The position numbers and the translations under genes are program-made. This document shows, piece after piece, positions 1-5,809 of a DNA stretch of 5,870 bases (within the stretch, counting starts at the first letter, position 1; each line of letters begins with the position of its first letter). The DNA is from Chloroflexota bacterium. GTDB taxonomy: Bacteria; Chloroflexota; Chloroflexia; Thermomicrobiales; UBA6265. The notes under the pieces were generated by a model. It saw only the letters and a list, made by a program, of their open reading frames with translations, did not search any database and was not told the origin of the DNA. Where the stretch lies: assembly GCA_023392645.1 (NCBI GenBank), contig JAEVYR010000484.1, forward strand, positions 1-5,870. The letters run 5' to 3'.

Positions 1-2
1 TT

Positions 3-887
3 TCCCAGAACGAGCGCGGCGAGATCCTGGACTGGGGCGAGATCTCCGGTTTCGCCCGGCAGGCCGAGGACACCGGCTACGATTCTGTCTGGATTTGCGA
101 CCACCTGCTCCACCGGTTCGAAGGCAAGCCCACGGTCGGTTTCCACGAGTGCTGGACCATTCTCTCGGCGCTGGCGGCCGTCACCAGCCGGGTCGAGCTC
201 GGCACGGCCGTTCTCTGCTCCGGCTTTCGCAACCCGGCGCTGCTCGCCAAGATGGCGACGACGCTCGACACCATCTCCGGCGGCCGCTTCATTCTCGGCA
301 TCGGCGCCGGCTGGCACGAGGAGGAGTTCGACGCCTTCGGCTTTCCCTTCGATTATCGCGTCAGCCGCTTCGAGGAGGAGCTGCAGATCATCCGTGCACT
401 CCTCGATGACGGCGAGGTGACTTTCCACGGCACGTACCACCACGCCGAGCGGTGCGAGATCGTTCCGGGCGGGGTCCGACCCGGCGGCCCGCCGATTCTC
501 GTCGGCGCGTTCGGTCCGCGCATGATGCGCCTGACGGCGCGCTACGCCGACCAGTGGACCATCGACTGGCTCGGCCCGGAGGAGCGGGTGCTCGAGCAGG
601 TTGGGCGGGTTCGCGAGGCGTGCGAGGCGGAGGGGCGCGATCCGGCGACGCTCGTGCTCACCGGCGGCGTCACGGTCGCCTACCCGGACCTCGGCGGTCT
701 GCCGAACTGGATGGGCGACCCCAGCACCTATCTCACCGGCGACGCCGAGACGCTCGGTCGCCAGCTCGCGGCCTACGGCGACCTCGGCATCTCGCACCTG
801 CTCACCAACCTCTTCCCGCACACGGAAGAAGCGGTCGCCCGCTACGCCGACGCCATCGCGGCGGCAAAGGGAATGGCGCGATCGTAG
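3..887 (+). CDS. LLM-class (luciferase-like) flavin/F420-dependent oxidoreductase, 5' end cut off by window
   Basis: The frame is open from base 3 to the TAG at 885-887, giving 294 visible residues. The true start lies left of the window; luciferase-like TIM-barrel oxidoreductases are usually about 290-330 residues, so probably only 10-20 N-terminal residues are missing. Visible family marks are AEDTGYDSVWICDHLL (visible residues 21-36), the core GGRFILGIGAGWHEEE (93-108) followed by an FEEELQIIRALL helix, and PPILVGAFGP (163-172). These match the LLM-class pattern of gGRf.LGiGaGw..eE and the later gGpP.lvGg strand. Family members transfer hydride with F420H2 or FMNH2, often on small organic substrates, and are soluble; cofactor and substrate cannot be read from this sequence. 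The ATG at 252 is an internal methionine, because homologous sequence continues upstream of it. The gene converges on the minus-strand glycosyltransferase gene. Confidence 0.9.
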   Translation, partial: SQNERGEILDWGEISGFARQAEDTGYDSVWICDHLLHRFEGKPTVGFHECWTILSALAAVTSRVELGTAVLCSGFRNPALLAKMATTLDTISGGRFILGIGAGWHEEEFDAFGFPFDYRVSRFEEELQIIRALLDDGEVTFHGTYHHAERCEIVPGGVRPGGPPILVGAFGPRMMRLTARYADQWTIDWLGPEERVLEQVGRVREACEAEGRDPATLVLTGGVTVAYPDLGGLPNWMGDPSTYLTGDAETLGRQLAAYGDLGISHLLTNLFPHTEEAVARYADAIAAAKGMARS

Positions 888-912
888 TGCCGCCCCTGTG
901 GCGACCCGTAAG

Positions 913-932
913 GACAGGATGCAAATCCCGTC
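913..932 (+). repeat. Hairpin with GCAA tetraloop after the oxidoreductase gene
   Basis: GAC (913-915) and GGAT (917-920) pair with ATCC (925-928) and GTC (930-932) around the GNRA-type loop GCAA (921-924). There is one A/C mismatch (916/929). It starts 25 nt after the oxidoreductase stop codon. No U-run follows, so it is not a classical intrinsic terminator; it could be a 3'-end stabilising structure. The structure was found by eye and its energy was not computed. Confidence 0.4.
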
Positions 933-964
933 ACTCAAATCGCCTCGGCAAGCTCGGGGTGACG
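929..964. repeat. Inverted repeat in convergent 3' region
   Basis: CGTCACTC (929-936) pairs with GGGTGACG (957-964). This gives eight pairs, one of them a G-U wobble on the plus-strand RNA, around a 20-nt loop. Its left arm overlaps the GCAA hairpin, so the two folds are mutually exclusive. It could be a weak bidirectional terminator, but neither side has a clear T-tract. Confidence 0.35.
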
Positions 965-1017
965 TTGGTGTGAGGCACATTGTCTTCGAGAATCGGACGC
1001 TGATCCCCTCGCCGAAT

Positions 1018-1036
1018 GGCCGGCACAGGGCCGGCG
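1018..1036. repeat. GC-rich palindrome, REP-like candidate
   Basis: GCCGGC (1019-1024) and GCCGGC (1030-1035) flank ACAGG. Each arm is self-complementary, so the unit forms a six-pair stem with a five-base loop on either strand. On the minus strand it reads GTAGCGCCGGCCCTGTGCCGGC, which resembles short dispersed palindromes common in intergenic regions of high-GC environmental bacteria. Only one copy is in this window, so dispersal is an inference. Confidence 0.4.
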
Positions 1037-1076
1037 CTACGAGTCGGTATCGGCGGCAGTCTTTCGATTTGCGCGG

Positions 1077-2267
1077 TCAGATCGCCCAGAAGCCGTGGCT
1101 GAAGAGGACGGTGAGGAAGGTGACGGCGACGGTGCAGGTGACGATCACGACATCGCGCGGCCAGCCGCGCCACCCCGCCCGCTCGAGCAGCCATGCGAAG
1201 GCGACGAACGCCCCGATCGCCGGCAGCAGGTAGCGCCCCAGCGACACCCACGTCATCACACCCTGCATCACCACCAGCAGCGTTGTCAGCAGCGCGATAC
1301 CGGGATCCAGCCGCCGCCACACCCACGGCAGCGTCGCCAGCCAGATCGCCCACAACACCACGTTCAACACGATGATCAAATGGCGCGGGTCGCCGAGGAA
1401 GGTCGTCTCCGGGTCGGTGACGAAGAGCCTGACGTAGAACCAGACATGCTCGCTCCAGCCGCCCCAGTTCTCCTGCGCGGTGAAGTAGGCGAGCAGGTCG
1501 CCGTAGACGAACCAGGTGATCAGGAACCAGGTCACCACCCCCAGCGGCGAGACGATCGTCACCGTCGCCAGGTCGCGCAGCGGTCGCTTCCGGTGCCACG
1601 CGAACAGCAGCAGCGCCGGCGGGATCGCCAGCCCAACCAGCCGCGGCGCCGTGCCGAGTGACGCGGCGATCGCCGCCGCCCACCACCGGTCCCGGTCGGC
1701 GAACCAGAAGCTGGCCACCACCGTGAGCAGGAAGAGCGACTCGCTGTAGCCAGCGCTGAAGAAGTAGCTAAACGGCGAGATGCACAGCAGCAGCGTGGCG
1801 GTGCGGGCAACGGAATGGTTCGTCCGCCGCGCGACGACGTCGGCGAACATCGGCGCCGCGACGAAAAATGCGACGTTGCTGATGATCACCGCCATGAACG
1901 CGAGCTGCGCCTCGGTGATGGGTCCCGGCAGAGGCCACGCGAGCGCCTTCATCAGCATCGGATAGAGCGGGAAGAAGCCGAGCCCGCCGTTGTGGCTCGG
2001 GCTCGCCTCGTTGCCGTAGCCGAAGATCCCGATCGCGACGTAATGCGCCGTGTCCCACCGCGACCAGCCGTCGATCCACGACCATTGTTCGAGAAAGGCA
2101 TCCGGCACCTGCGCCGGGTACCAGGGCAGGCGCTCGAACGCCCGCAGACCGATCCACGCGACGAGGAAGAGCAGCACCCGCGTCGCCAGCACGGTCGCGA
2201 GCGCCTGCGCCGTCAGCGACGTCGCCAGCCAGCGGCGCAGCCTCCCCGGCGCGGCGTCAGGCGCCAT
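1077..2267 (-). CDS. PIG-V-like GT-C membrane glycosyltransferase (mannosyltransferase-like)
   Basis: This 396-residue multi-pass membrane protein has roughly nine or more hydrophobic segments. Marks of the PIG-V-like GT-C group are RWDTAHYVAIGIFGY (residues 70-84, a WD..xY..ia..GY motif with Asp72 as likely catalytic acid in the first extracytoplasmic loop), FFPLYP (98-103), SAGYSESLF (171-179) and GRYLLP (344-349). Such enzymes transfer a sugar, often mannose, from a polyprenyl-phosphate donor on the outer face of the membrane; the acceptor is unknown here. The ATG at 2267 is chosen because GAGGAAG sits just upstream at 2277-2271 and the first hydrophobic segment begins soon after. An upstream in-frame start at 2378 would add 37 basic, low-complexity residues that lie inside the peptidase gene. 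The gene overlaps the end of that upstream gene by 11 nt, so its translation is probably coupled. The C-terminus ends in a last hydrophobic helix and FSHGFWAI. Confidence 0.85.
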   Translation of the reverse strand: MAPDAAPGRLRRWLATSLTAQALATVLATRVLLFLVAWIGLRAFERLPWYPAQVPDAFLEQWSWIDGWSRWDTAHYVAIGIFGYGNEASPSHNGGLGFFPLYPMLMKALAWPLPGPITEAQLAFMAVIISNVAFFVAAPMFADVVARRTNHSVARTATLLLCISPFSYFFSAGYSESLFLLTVVASFWFADRDRWWAAAIAASLGTAPRLVGLAIPPALLLFAWHRKRPLRDLATVTIVSPLGVVTWFLITWFVYGDLLAYFTAQENWGGWSEHVWFYVRLFVTDPETTFLGDPRHLIIVLNVVLWAIWLATLPWVWRRLDPGIALLTTLLVVMQGVMTWVSLGRYLLPAIGAFVAFAWLLERAGWRGWPRDVVIVTCTVAVTFLTVLFSHGFWAI

Positions 2268-3798
2268 GCGCTTCCTCGAACCAGTAGCGCCAGAGGTCGC
2301 CGAGGTCCTGCCCGGAGGCCGCTTCGAACGCCGCCAGCAGGTCCGCTGGCGTGGCGGTTGTGAAGCGATGTTCGGCATAGTAGCGCTGGACCGCGGCGGC
2401 GAATGCGTCGTGGCCGATCTCGTCGTAGATCGCCTTGAACCCCATTGGCGCCTTTTGGTAGGCGGCGTAGCTGTAATCGCTGCTCGACTGGGCGTCGGTC
2501 GGCGTGTCGACGATCACGTCCGGCCCGGCGCGATTGAACGACTCGAACGGGTTCTGGATGTAGCGCTGCAGGATTTGTTCGCCCGCCTCGGGGCCGTAGG
2601 TGGCGGTGAAGTAGAGCTGCGACGACATGAAGTTGGTCAGCCCCTCGTCGATGAAGGCGTGATCGTACTGGTTGTTGCCGACCAGCCCGTACCACCACTG
2701 GTGCAGTACCTCGTGGGCGACGGTGAAGTCGAGCCCGTTCGGCACGTCGAGGTTGAAGTCGTCGCGGTAGTACGAGGAGCCGATGTAGATCAACTGCGGG
2801 AACTCGACCCCCGCCGCGCCGAAGAGATCGACCGGCACCAGGTCGAGCGTGGTGTAGGGATAGGGACCGATCAGCTCGTTGAAATACTCCAGCGACTGGG
2901 CCGCGTAGGTCAGCACCGCCTCGCCGACGCGCTCCTGCCCCGGCTCGTACCATGAGGTGATGGTGGTGCCGTTCACCTCGGTCGCGACGGATTCGAAGTC
3001 GTTGTCCAGCACGAGCGTCATGTCGCGCACCGGCCCGGTCACGAAGTGGTGGTCGACACCCGAGCCCCGCTTGACGGTTTCCGTGGTGATGCCGGTGCCG
3101 ATCACGCGCCACCCGGCCGGCGCGCGGAACGTGACATCGTAGGAGGCGACATCGCTGAAGATGGGGTCGCCGTTCACGCTCGGCGGATCGAGCACCCAGC
3201 CGCGCGCGGGATCGCGCCCGGCGATGATGGGGTACCACCCGGCCAGCGCCCACGTTCCGTGCTCCGTGCTGATGTTGAGGATGCCGTACTGCTCGCGAGA
3301 GTCCACCGGCATGTCGAGCGTGTAGTCCAGCGCGACCGTCGCGGTTTTGCCGGGTCCGAGCGCCGGCGCGAGCGGCACCGAGACGGTGCTGCCGTCGGCG
3401 CTGACCTCGGTGGGCACCGCGACGCCGTTGCGAGTGGCGGAGGTGACCCGCATCGCGTCGTGGCCCGGGTCCGGGCCGTTCGCATAGAGGCGGAAGGGGA
3501 GCGCATCGATGGTCTCCCCGGTCGTGTTGGTCCATGACACCGTCACGGTGCCGCGTATCCGCGGTGACGGAACGTCGCCTGATGGCATGACGATTTCGGC
3601 GTCGACGGTGTAGGCCGCGGCGGCGGTGTCGAGCACACCCGCCAGCTCGCCGCGCCACTCCGGCAGCACCGGCCGCAACTGGTCGGGCACGGTGGCTGGC
3701 GTCTGGGCGGCGGTGGCGGTGCCAATGAGCCCGAGCAGCATGCTTGCGAGCAGCAACAGGCGCGTGATCCGGGGAGCGATCGCGGGTCGGGGAAGCAT
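2257..3798 (-). CDS. Secreted M1-family zinc metallopeptidase (aminopeptidase-like)
   Basis: The protein has 513 residues. Residues 1-30 form a signal peptide: basic MLPRPAIAPRITR, a LLLLASMLLGLIG core, and an A-T-A cleavage site before Ala31. There is no lipobox and no C-terminal anchor, so the product should be secreted. Zinc-site motif HEVLH lies at 362-366, with the third ligand Glu385 exactly 18 residues later (HExxH-x18-E), as in gluzincins of family M1. GVEFP around Glu332 corresponds to the GxMEN substrate-amine motif in a divergent form. Tyr447 in AAYQKAP fits the conserved transition-state tyrosine. SGQDLGDLWRYWF near the end is the usual ending of the catalytic domain. M1 enzymes usually remove N-terminal residues from peptides. 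At about 480 mature residues it lacks the C-terminal helical domain of PepN-type members. The start at 3798 is chosen for the signal peptide and a GAGG eight bases upstream; an in-frame GTG at 3981 would bury the signal. It is the first gene of a two-gene operon. Confidence 0.92.
   Translation of the reverse strand: MLPRPAIAPRITRLLLLASMLLGLIGTATAAQTPATVPDQLRPVLPEWRGELAGVLDTAAAAYTVDAEIVMPSGDVPSPRIRGTVTVSWTNTTGETIDALPFRLYANGPDPGHDAMRVTSATRNGVAVPTEVSADGSTVSVPLAPALGPGKTATVALDYTLDMPVDSREQYGILNISTEHGTWALAGWYPIIAGRDPARGWVLDPPSVNGDPIFSDVASYDVTFRAPAGWRVIGTGITTETVKRGSGVDHHFVTGPVRDMTLVLDNDFESVATEVNGTTITSWYEPGQERVGEAVLTYAAQSLEYFNELIGPYPYTTLDLVPVDLFGAAGVEFPQLIYIGSSYYRDDFNLDVPNGLDFTVAHEVLHQWWYGLVGNNQYDHAFIDEGLTNFMSSQLYFTATYGPEAGEQILQRYIQNPFESFNRAGPDVIVDTPTDAQSSSDYSYAAYQKAPMGFKAIYDEIGHDAFAAAVQRYYAEHRFTTATPADLLAAFEAASGQDLGDLWRYWFEEAHGA
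2271..2277 (-). promoter_or_regulatory. Shine-Dalgarno inside the peptidase gene, sets the glycosyltransferase start
   Basis: Read on the minus strand, GAGGAAG lies within the last codons of the peptidase gene. The GAGGA core is five bases before the ATG at 2267-2265. This supports the 2267 start and termination-reinitiation across the 11-nt overlap (2257-2267). Confidence 0.65.
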
Positions 3799-3806
3799 GG
3801 CTGGTG

Positions 3807-3810
3807 CCTC
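3807..3810 (-). promoter_or_regulatory. Shine-Dalgarno of the M1 peptidase gene
   Basis: GAGG on the minus strand is eight bases before the ATG at 3798-3796. It favours this start over the GTG at 3981. Confidence 0.55.
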
Positions 3811-3846
3811 GCTGGTCGGGACCGGGTGCCGCGCGGGTGTCCGGCG

Positions 3847-3877
3847 TCTGACCTTGACTGTCTGGGGTTGGTACAAT
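3847..3877 (+). promoter_or_regulatory. Candidate promoter for the JAMM/DinB operon
   Basis: A -10-like TACAAT lies at 3872-3877 (five of six consensus bases). An imperfect -35 CTGACC sits at 3848-3853 with an 18-base spacer. Transcription would begin near 3884, leaving a leader of about 120 nt before the GTG at 4005. A better -35 match, TTGACT at 3854-3859, is only 12 bases from the -10 and is too close for a sigma-70 pair. This is a prediction by eye. Confidence 0.4.
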
Positions 3878-3929
3878 GCGCCGCAGTGACCGGAAGTGCC
3901 GGGTGGGGGCGTCCGGGCATACGTGAGGC

Positions 3930-3958
3930 ATTGTAGCGGGTTTCGCCGGGCCGTTACC
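3930..3958 (-). promoter_or_regulatory. Candidate promoter for the M1 peptidase operon
   Basis: On the minus strand, TACAAT occupies 3935-3930 and is the mirror image of the plus-strand box. The position 17 bases upstream holds GGTAAC (3958-3953), a poor -35. Initiation would fall near 3923, about 125 nt before the ATG at 3798. A poor -35 overlapped by a dyad could mean activator dependence, which is an inference. Confidence 0.35.
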
Positions 3959-3968
3959 GTGGTACCGG
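3951..3968. promoter_or_regulatory. Imperfect 18-bp dyad, possible operator
   Basis: CCGTTACC (3951-3958) and GGTACCGG (3961-3968) are inverted around GT, with seven of eight positions matching. The dyad covers the -35 position of the candidate minus-strand promoter, a usual place for a dimeric regulator. No regulator gene is in the window. Confidence 0.35.
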
Positions 3969-3993
3969 CGTGGCCGCGCACCCCACCCCCGCC

Positions 3994-3998
3994 AGGAG
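3994..3998 (+). promoter_or_regulatory. Shine-Dalgarno selecting the GTG start of the JAMM gene
   Basis: AGGAG is six bases before the GTG at 4005-4007. No ATG start in this frame precedes the conserved domain, so this site decides the start. Confidence 0.7.
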
Positions 3999-4004
3999 TG
4001 AGCG

Positions 4005-4472
4005 GTGATCGAACCCGTGATCGAGACGCTGCGGCTGCCGTCGGATTTGCGCGACGCGATGCTCGTGCATCTCATTCGCGAGGCGCCGAACGAGGGGGTG
4101 GGGCTGCTCGCCATCGCGCGACGCGAGACCACCGCCGAGGCGGTCCGCTTCTTTCCGGGCGAGAATATCGACGCCTCGCCCTCCCGCTACACCATGCACC
4201 CGCGTGATGTCGTGACGGCGCTGGATACCATCGCCGCGCATGGCTGGGAGCTTGGCGCGATCGTGCACTCGCATCTTTCGGGACCGGCGACGCCGTCGCG
4301 GACCGATATCGGCGAGGCCCATTACCCCGACGCGGTGATGCTCATCGTGTCGCTGGCGTCGCTGCCGCCCGACATGCGTGGCTGGCGGCTGGTCGAGCGC
4401 GATGACGGCATCGCGATGCGGCCCGTGCGCCTGGAAACGATCTCGCCCACTGCCACGGTCGGCGCTCCCTGA
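4005..4472 (+). CDS. M67-family JAMM/MPN+ metallopeptidase (Mov34/PAD-1 type)
   Basis: This 155-residue single-domain protein has a complete JAMM zinc site: Glu30 in PNEGVGLLAI, then HSHLSGPATPSRTD with His88, His90, Ser98 and Asp101, matching H-x-H-x7-S-x2-D. The sequence N-x-D-A-S-P-S-R-Y (residues 54-61) and the following HPRDV match the bacterial M67 pattern of N..aSp.Ry..dP.d. Bacterial members include Mec-type enzymes that release amino acids or peptides from ubiquitin-like sulfur carriers, and RadC-like or deubiquitinase-like proteins; the substrate is not identifiable here. There is no signal peptide or membrane segment, so it should be cytosolic. One deviation is Leu91 where many members have proline after the second histidine. 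Translation begins at a GTG with a good AGGAG. It is the first gene of the plus-strand operon, and the next start is 28 nt after its stop. No ThiS/MoaD-like or E1-like gene is adjacent in the window. Confidence 0.88.
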   Translation: MIEPVIETLRLPSDLRDAMLVHLIREAPNEGVGLLAIARRETTAEAVRFFPGENIDASPSRYTMHPRDVVTALDTIAAHGWELGAIVHSHLSGPATPSRTDIGEAHYPDAVMLIVSLASLPPDMRGWRLVERDDGIAMRPVRLETISPTATVGAP

Positions 4473-4500
4473 AACAGTGGATGTGGACAGGAACGGATTG

Positions 4501-5118
4501 ATGACGATTCACGGTGGACAAGAGGATGTCACGCTTTCGCCGTTCCCGCTCGGCGCGGCGGATGGCACGGAGGCGTATCGCCAGGATGACGCTCCGCCCG
4601 GCAACGCGCCGGAGCCCGAGCCACCCTTCGGCGAGCGCGAGCCGGTCGTGACCCCACCGACCCGGTCGGTACCGGAGCTGCTGGCCTCGCTGCAAGCCAC
4701 CCCGGCCGAGCTCGAGCGTCTCATCGGCGGCCAGAGCGACGAGGCCCTGGCCCGCCCAGCCTCCGATGGTGAGTGGGGCGTCGTCGAAATCCTGCCGCAC
4801 CTGCGCGACTGGGAGGCCGTGCAGCAGGTGTGGATTCACCGCCTGCTGGACGAGGACACGCCGGCGCTGGAGCCGATTGACGATTCCCTCTGGGCGATTG
4901 AGCGCGACTACGCCAGTGAGCCGCCCGTCGAGTCGCTGGCGGCCTTCGCCGAGCGGCGCGCCGAAACCGTGCACCTGCTCGAAGCGCTGGACGACGAGGT
5001 GTGGCAGCGACAGGCGGTGCACCCGCGGCTGGGCCATGTCACGCTGCATCAGCTCGCCGAGCGAATGTGCGATCATGATGCAAGGCATATCGAGCAGGTG
5101 CGAGATGCGCTGGCCTGA
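4501..5118 (+). CDS. DinB-fold protein (DinB_2-like) with intact three-histidine metal site
   Basis: The product has 205 residues. Residues 1 to about 55 are acidic and proline-rich and look disordered (for example APPGNAPEPEPPFGE). From SVPELLASLQATP onward it follows the four-helix DinB/YfiT-like pattern: His100 in LPHLRDWE on helix 2, and His192 and His196 in DHDARHIEQV on helix 4. Together these form the usual three-histidine metal site. The family includes thiol-dependent transferases such as bacillithiol and mycothiol S-transferases and damage-inducible proteins; the exact reaction cannot be read from sequence. The ATG at 4501 is favoured by AGGA at 4489-4492 with an eight-base gap. In-frame GTG at 4477 and 4483 and TTG at 4498 are possible alternatives and would add only one to eight residues. 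The gene lies between the JAMM gene (28-nt gap) and a related DinB-like gene (24-nt gap), so an operon is likely. Confidence 0.82.
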   Translation: MTIHGGQEDVTLSPFPLGAADGTEAYRQDDAPPGNAPEPEPPFGEREPVVTPPTRSVPELLASLQATPAELERLIGGQSDEALARPASDGEWGVVEILPHLRDWEAVQQVWIHRLLDEDTPALEPIDDSLWAIERDYASEPPVESLAAFAERRAETVHLLEALDDEVWQRQAVHPRLGHVTLHQLAERMCDHDARHIEQVRDALA

Positions 5119-5142
5119 CCGGCGATTCGATAGAGGGCGAGG

Positions 5143-5778
5143 ATGATGAGCACTGCGACCGGCTACATCCGACTGGACGATCCGATTCCGGACGAGCAAA
5201 TCGCGCGCATTCGGGACATGGGCAACAATGCCCTGATCATCCGGCTCATGTTTACCGTCAACCACCTCTCGCGGTGGCTCACCCCGATCCACGACGATGA
5301 CAGGCTCGACCGCGCCCTCTATCGGGGCGAGCCCACCGCCAAGGATCTCGTCATCCGCATGCGCGAATACGACGAGTGGATTTACCCGCGCATGTACCTC
5401 GCCGCGCATCAGCCCGGCGCCAGCTATGACACGCTCGACGACCCGCGCCTGACGCCCGTGCGTCCCGCCTTCGACAAGCGTGACACCACCACGGTGGTGC
5501 TGCTCTCCGGGTTCCGCCGCTCGCGCCAGTCGATCACCGCCCTGCTCCGGGCCCTCCCTGACGATGCGTGGGATCTTCGCGGCCACAGCGCGAAGGGCGT
5601 CGAGGGCACGGTCCGCTCCCTGGCCGAGGCGACCGCCATGCACGACTATCGCGTGCTGCGCGCCCTCGACCAGACGCTGGACCAGACCGGCGCCCGCGAG
5701 GGCCTGGCCGAGATCCAGACAGTGCACCTCGATGAGCTGCTGAAACTGGTGCCGGAGCACGTCGATCTCGGCGGCTGA
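5143..5778 (+). CDS. DinB-like protein with degenerate metal site
   Basis: The product has 211 residues and no signal peptide or membrane helix. Its second half aligns without gaps to the preceding DinB protein: LLRALPDDAW with LLEALDDEVW, and TVRSLAEATAMHDYRVL (residues 156-172) with TLHQLAERMCDHDARHI. Of the three metal ligands only His167 remains. The equivalent of His196 is Val171, and the helix-2 histidine position holds Arg72 in VIRMREYDEW. A DinB fold is therefore well supported, but a normal metal-dependent activity is doubtful; it may be structural, a heterodimer partner of its neighbour, or use other residues. Residues 27-60 form an additional helical stretch rich in hydrophobic and basic residues. 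The start may be ATG 5143 or ATG 5146; GAGGG at 5133-5137 serves either (gaps of five or eight bases). The gene follows the DinB gene by 24 nt and is followed by another gene start 31 nt later. Confidence 0.7.
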   Translation: MMSTATGYIRLDDPIPDEQIARIRDMGNNALIIRLMFTVNHLSRWLTPIHDDDRLDRALYRGEPTAKDLVIRMREYDEWIYPRMYLAAHQPGASYDTLDDPRLTPVRPAFDKRDTTTVVLLSGFRRSRQSITALLRALPDDAWDLRGHSAKGVEGTVRSLAEATAMHDYRVLRALDQTLDQTGAREGLAEIQTVHLDELLKLVPEHVDLGG

Positions 5779-5809
5779 TTCGCCCCAGCCCGACATCGAA
5801 GGAATCGTT

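Larger units (their letters stand above)
888..1076. other. Convergent intergenic region with small hairpins, no gene
   Basis: These 189 bases separate the stop codons of two convergent genes. I find no convincing ORF, tRNA or T-tract terminator. The region holds a GNRA-capped hairpin (913-932), a longer inverted repeat (929-936 with 957-964) that competes for the same bases, and a GC-rich palindrome (1019-1035). It most likely contains the 3' ends of both flanking transcripts. Confidence 0.6.

Noticed and set aside
252..887. Oxidoreductase gene starting at the ATG at 252
   Set aside because: The same frame upstream encodes conserved N-terminal barrel sequence (AEDTGYDSVWICDH), so this ATG is internal.
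889..937. Stretch ending in a T-arm-like sequence (ATGCAAAT between GG and CCC), suggestive of a tRNA end
   Set aside because: No matching acceptor stem, anticodon stem or D-arm can be placed upstream, and the upstream half would lie inside the oxidoreductase gene.
1095..1661. 188-codon plus-strand frame opposite the glycosyltransferase gene
   Set aside because: Low-complexity R/P/Q-rich translation antisense to a membrane protein with clear GT-C motifs.
3854..3877. TTGACT plus TACAAT as a sigma-70 promoter pair
   Set aside because: The spacer is only 12 bases; 16-18 is needed, so TTGACT is not the partner of this -10.
2213..4132. 639-codon minus-strand frame overlapping the M1 peptidase gene
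   Set aside because: Its translation is arginine- and alanine-rich with no family motif, while the neighbouring frame carries the signal peptide and HExxH-x18-E; it is a frame shadow.
4342..5796. 484-codon open frame on the minus strand across the JAMM and both DinB genes
   Set aside because: It is antisense to three genes with recognisable domains and Shine-Dalgarno sites, shows no coherent domain, and long antisense frames are expected at this GC content.
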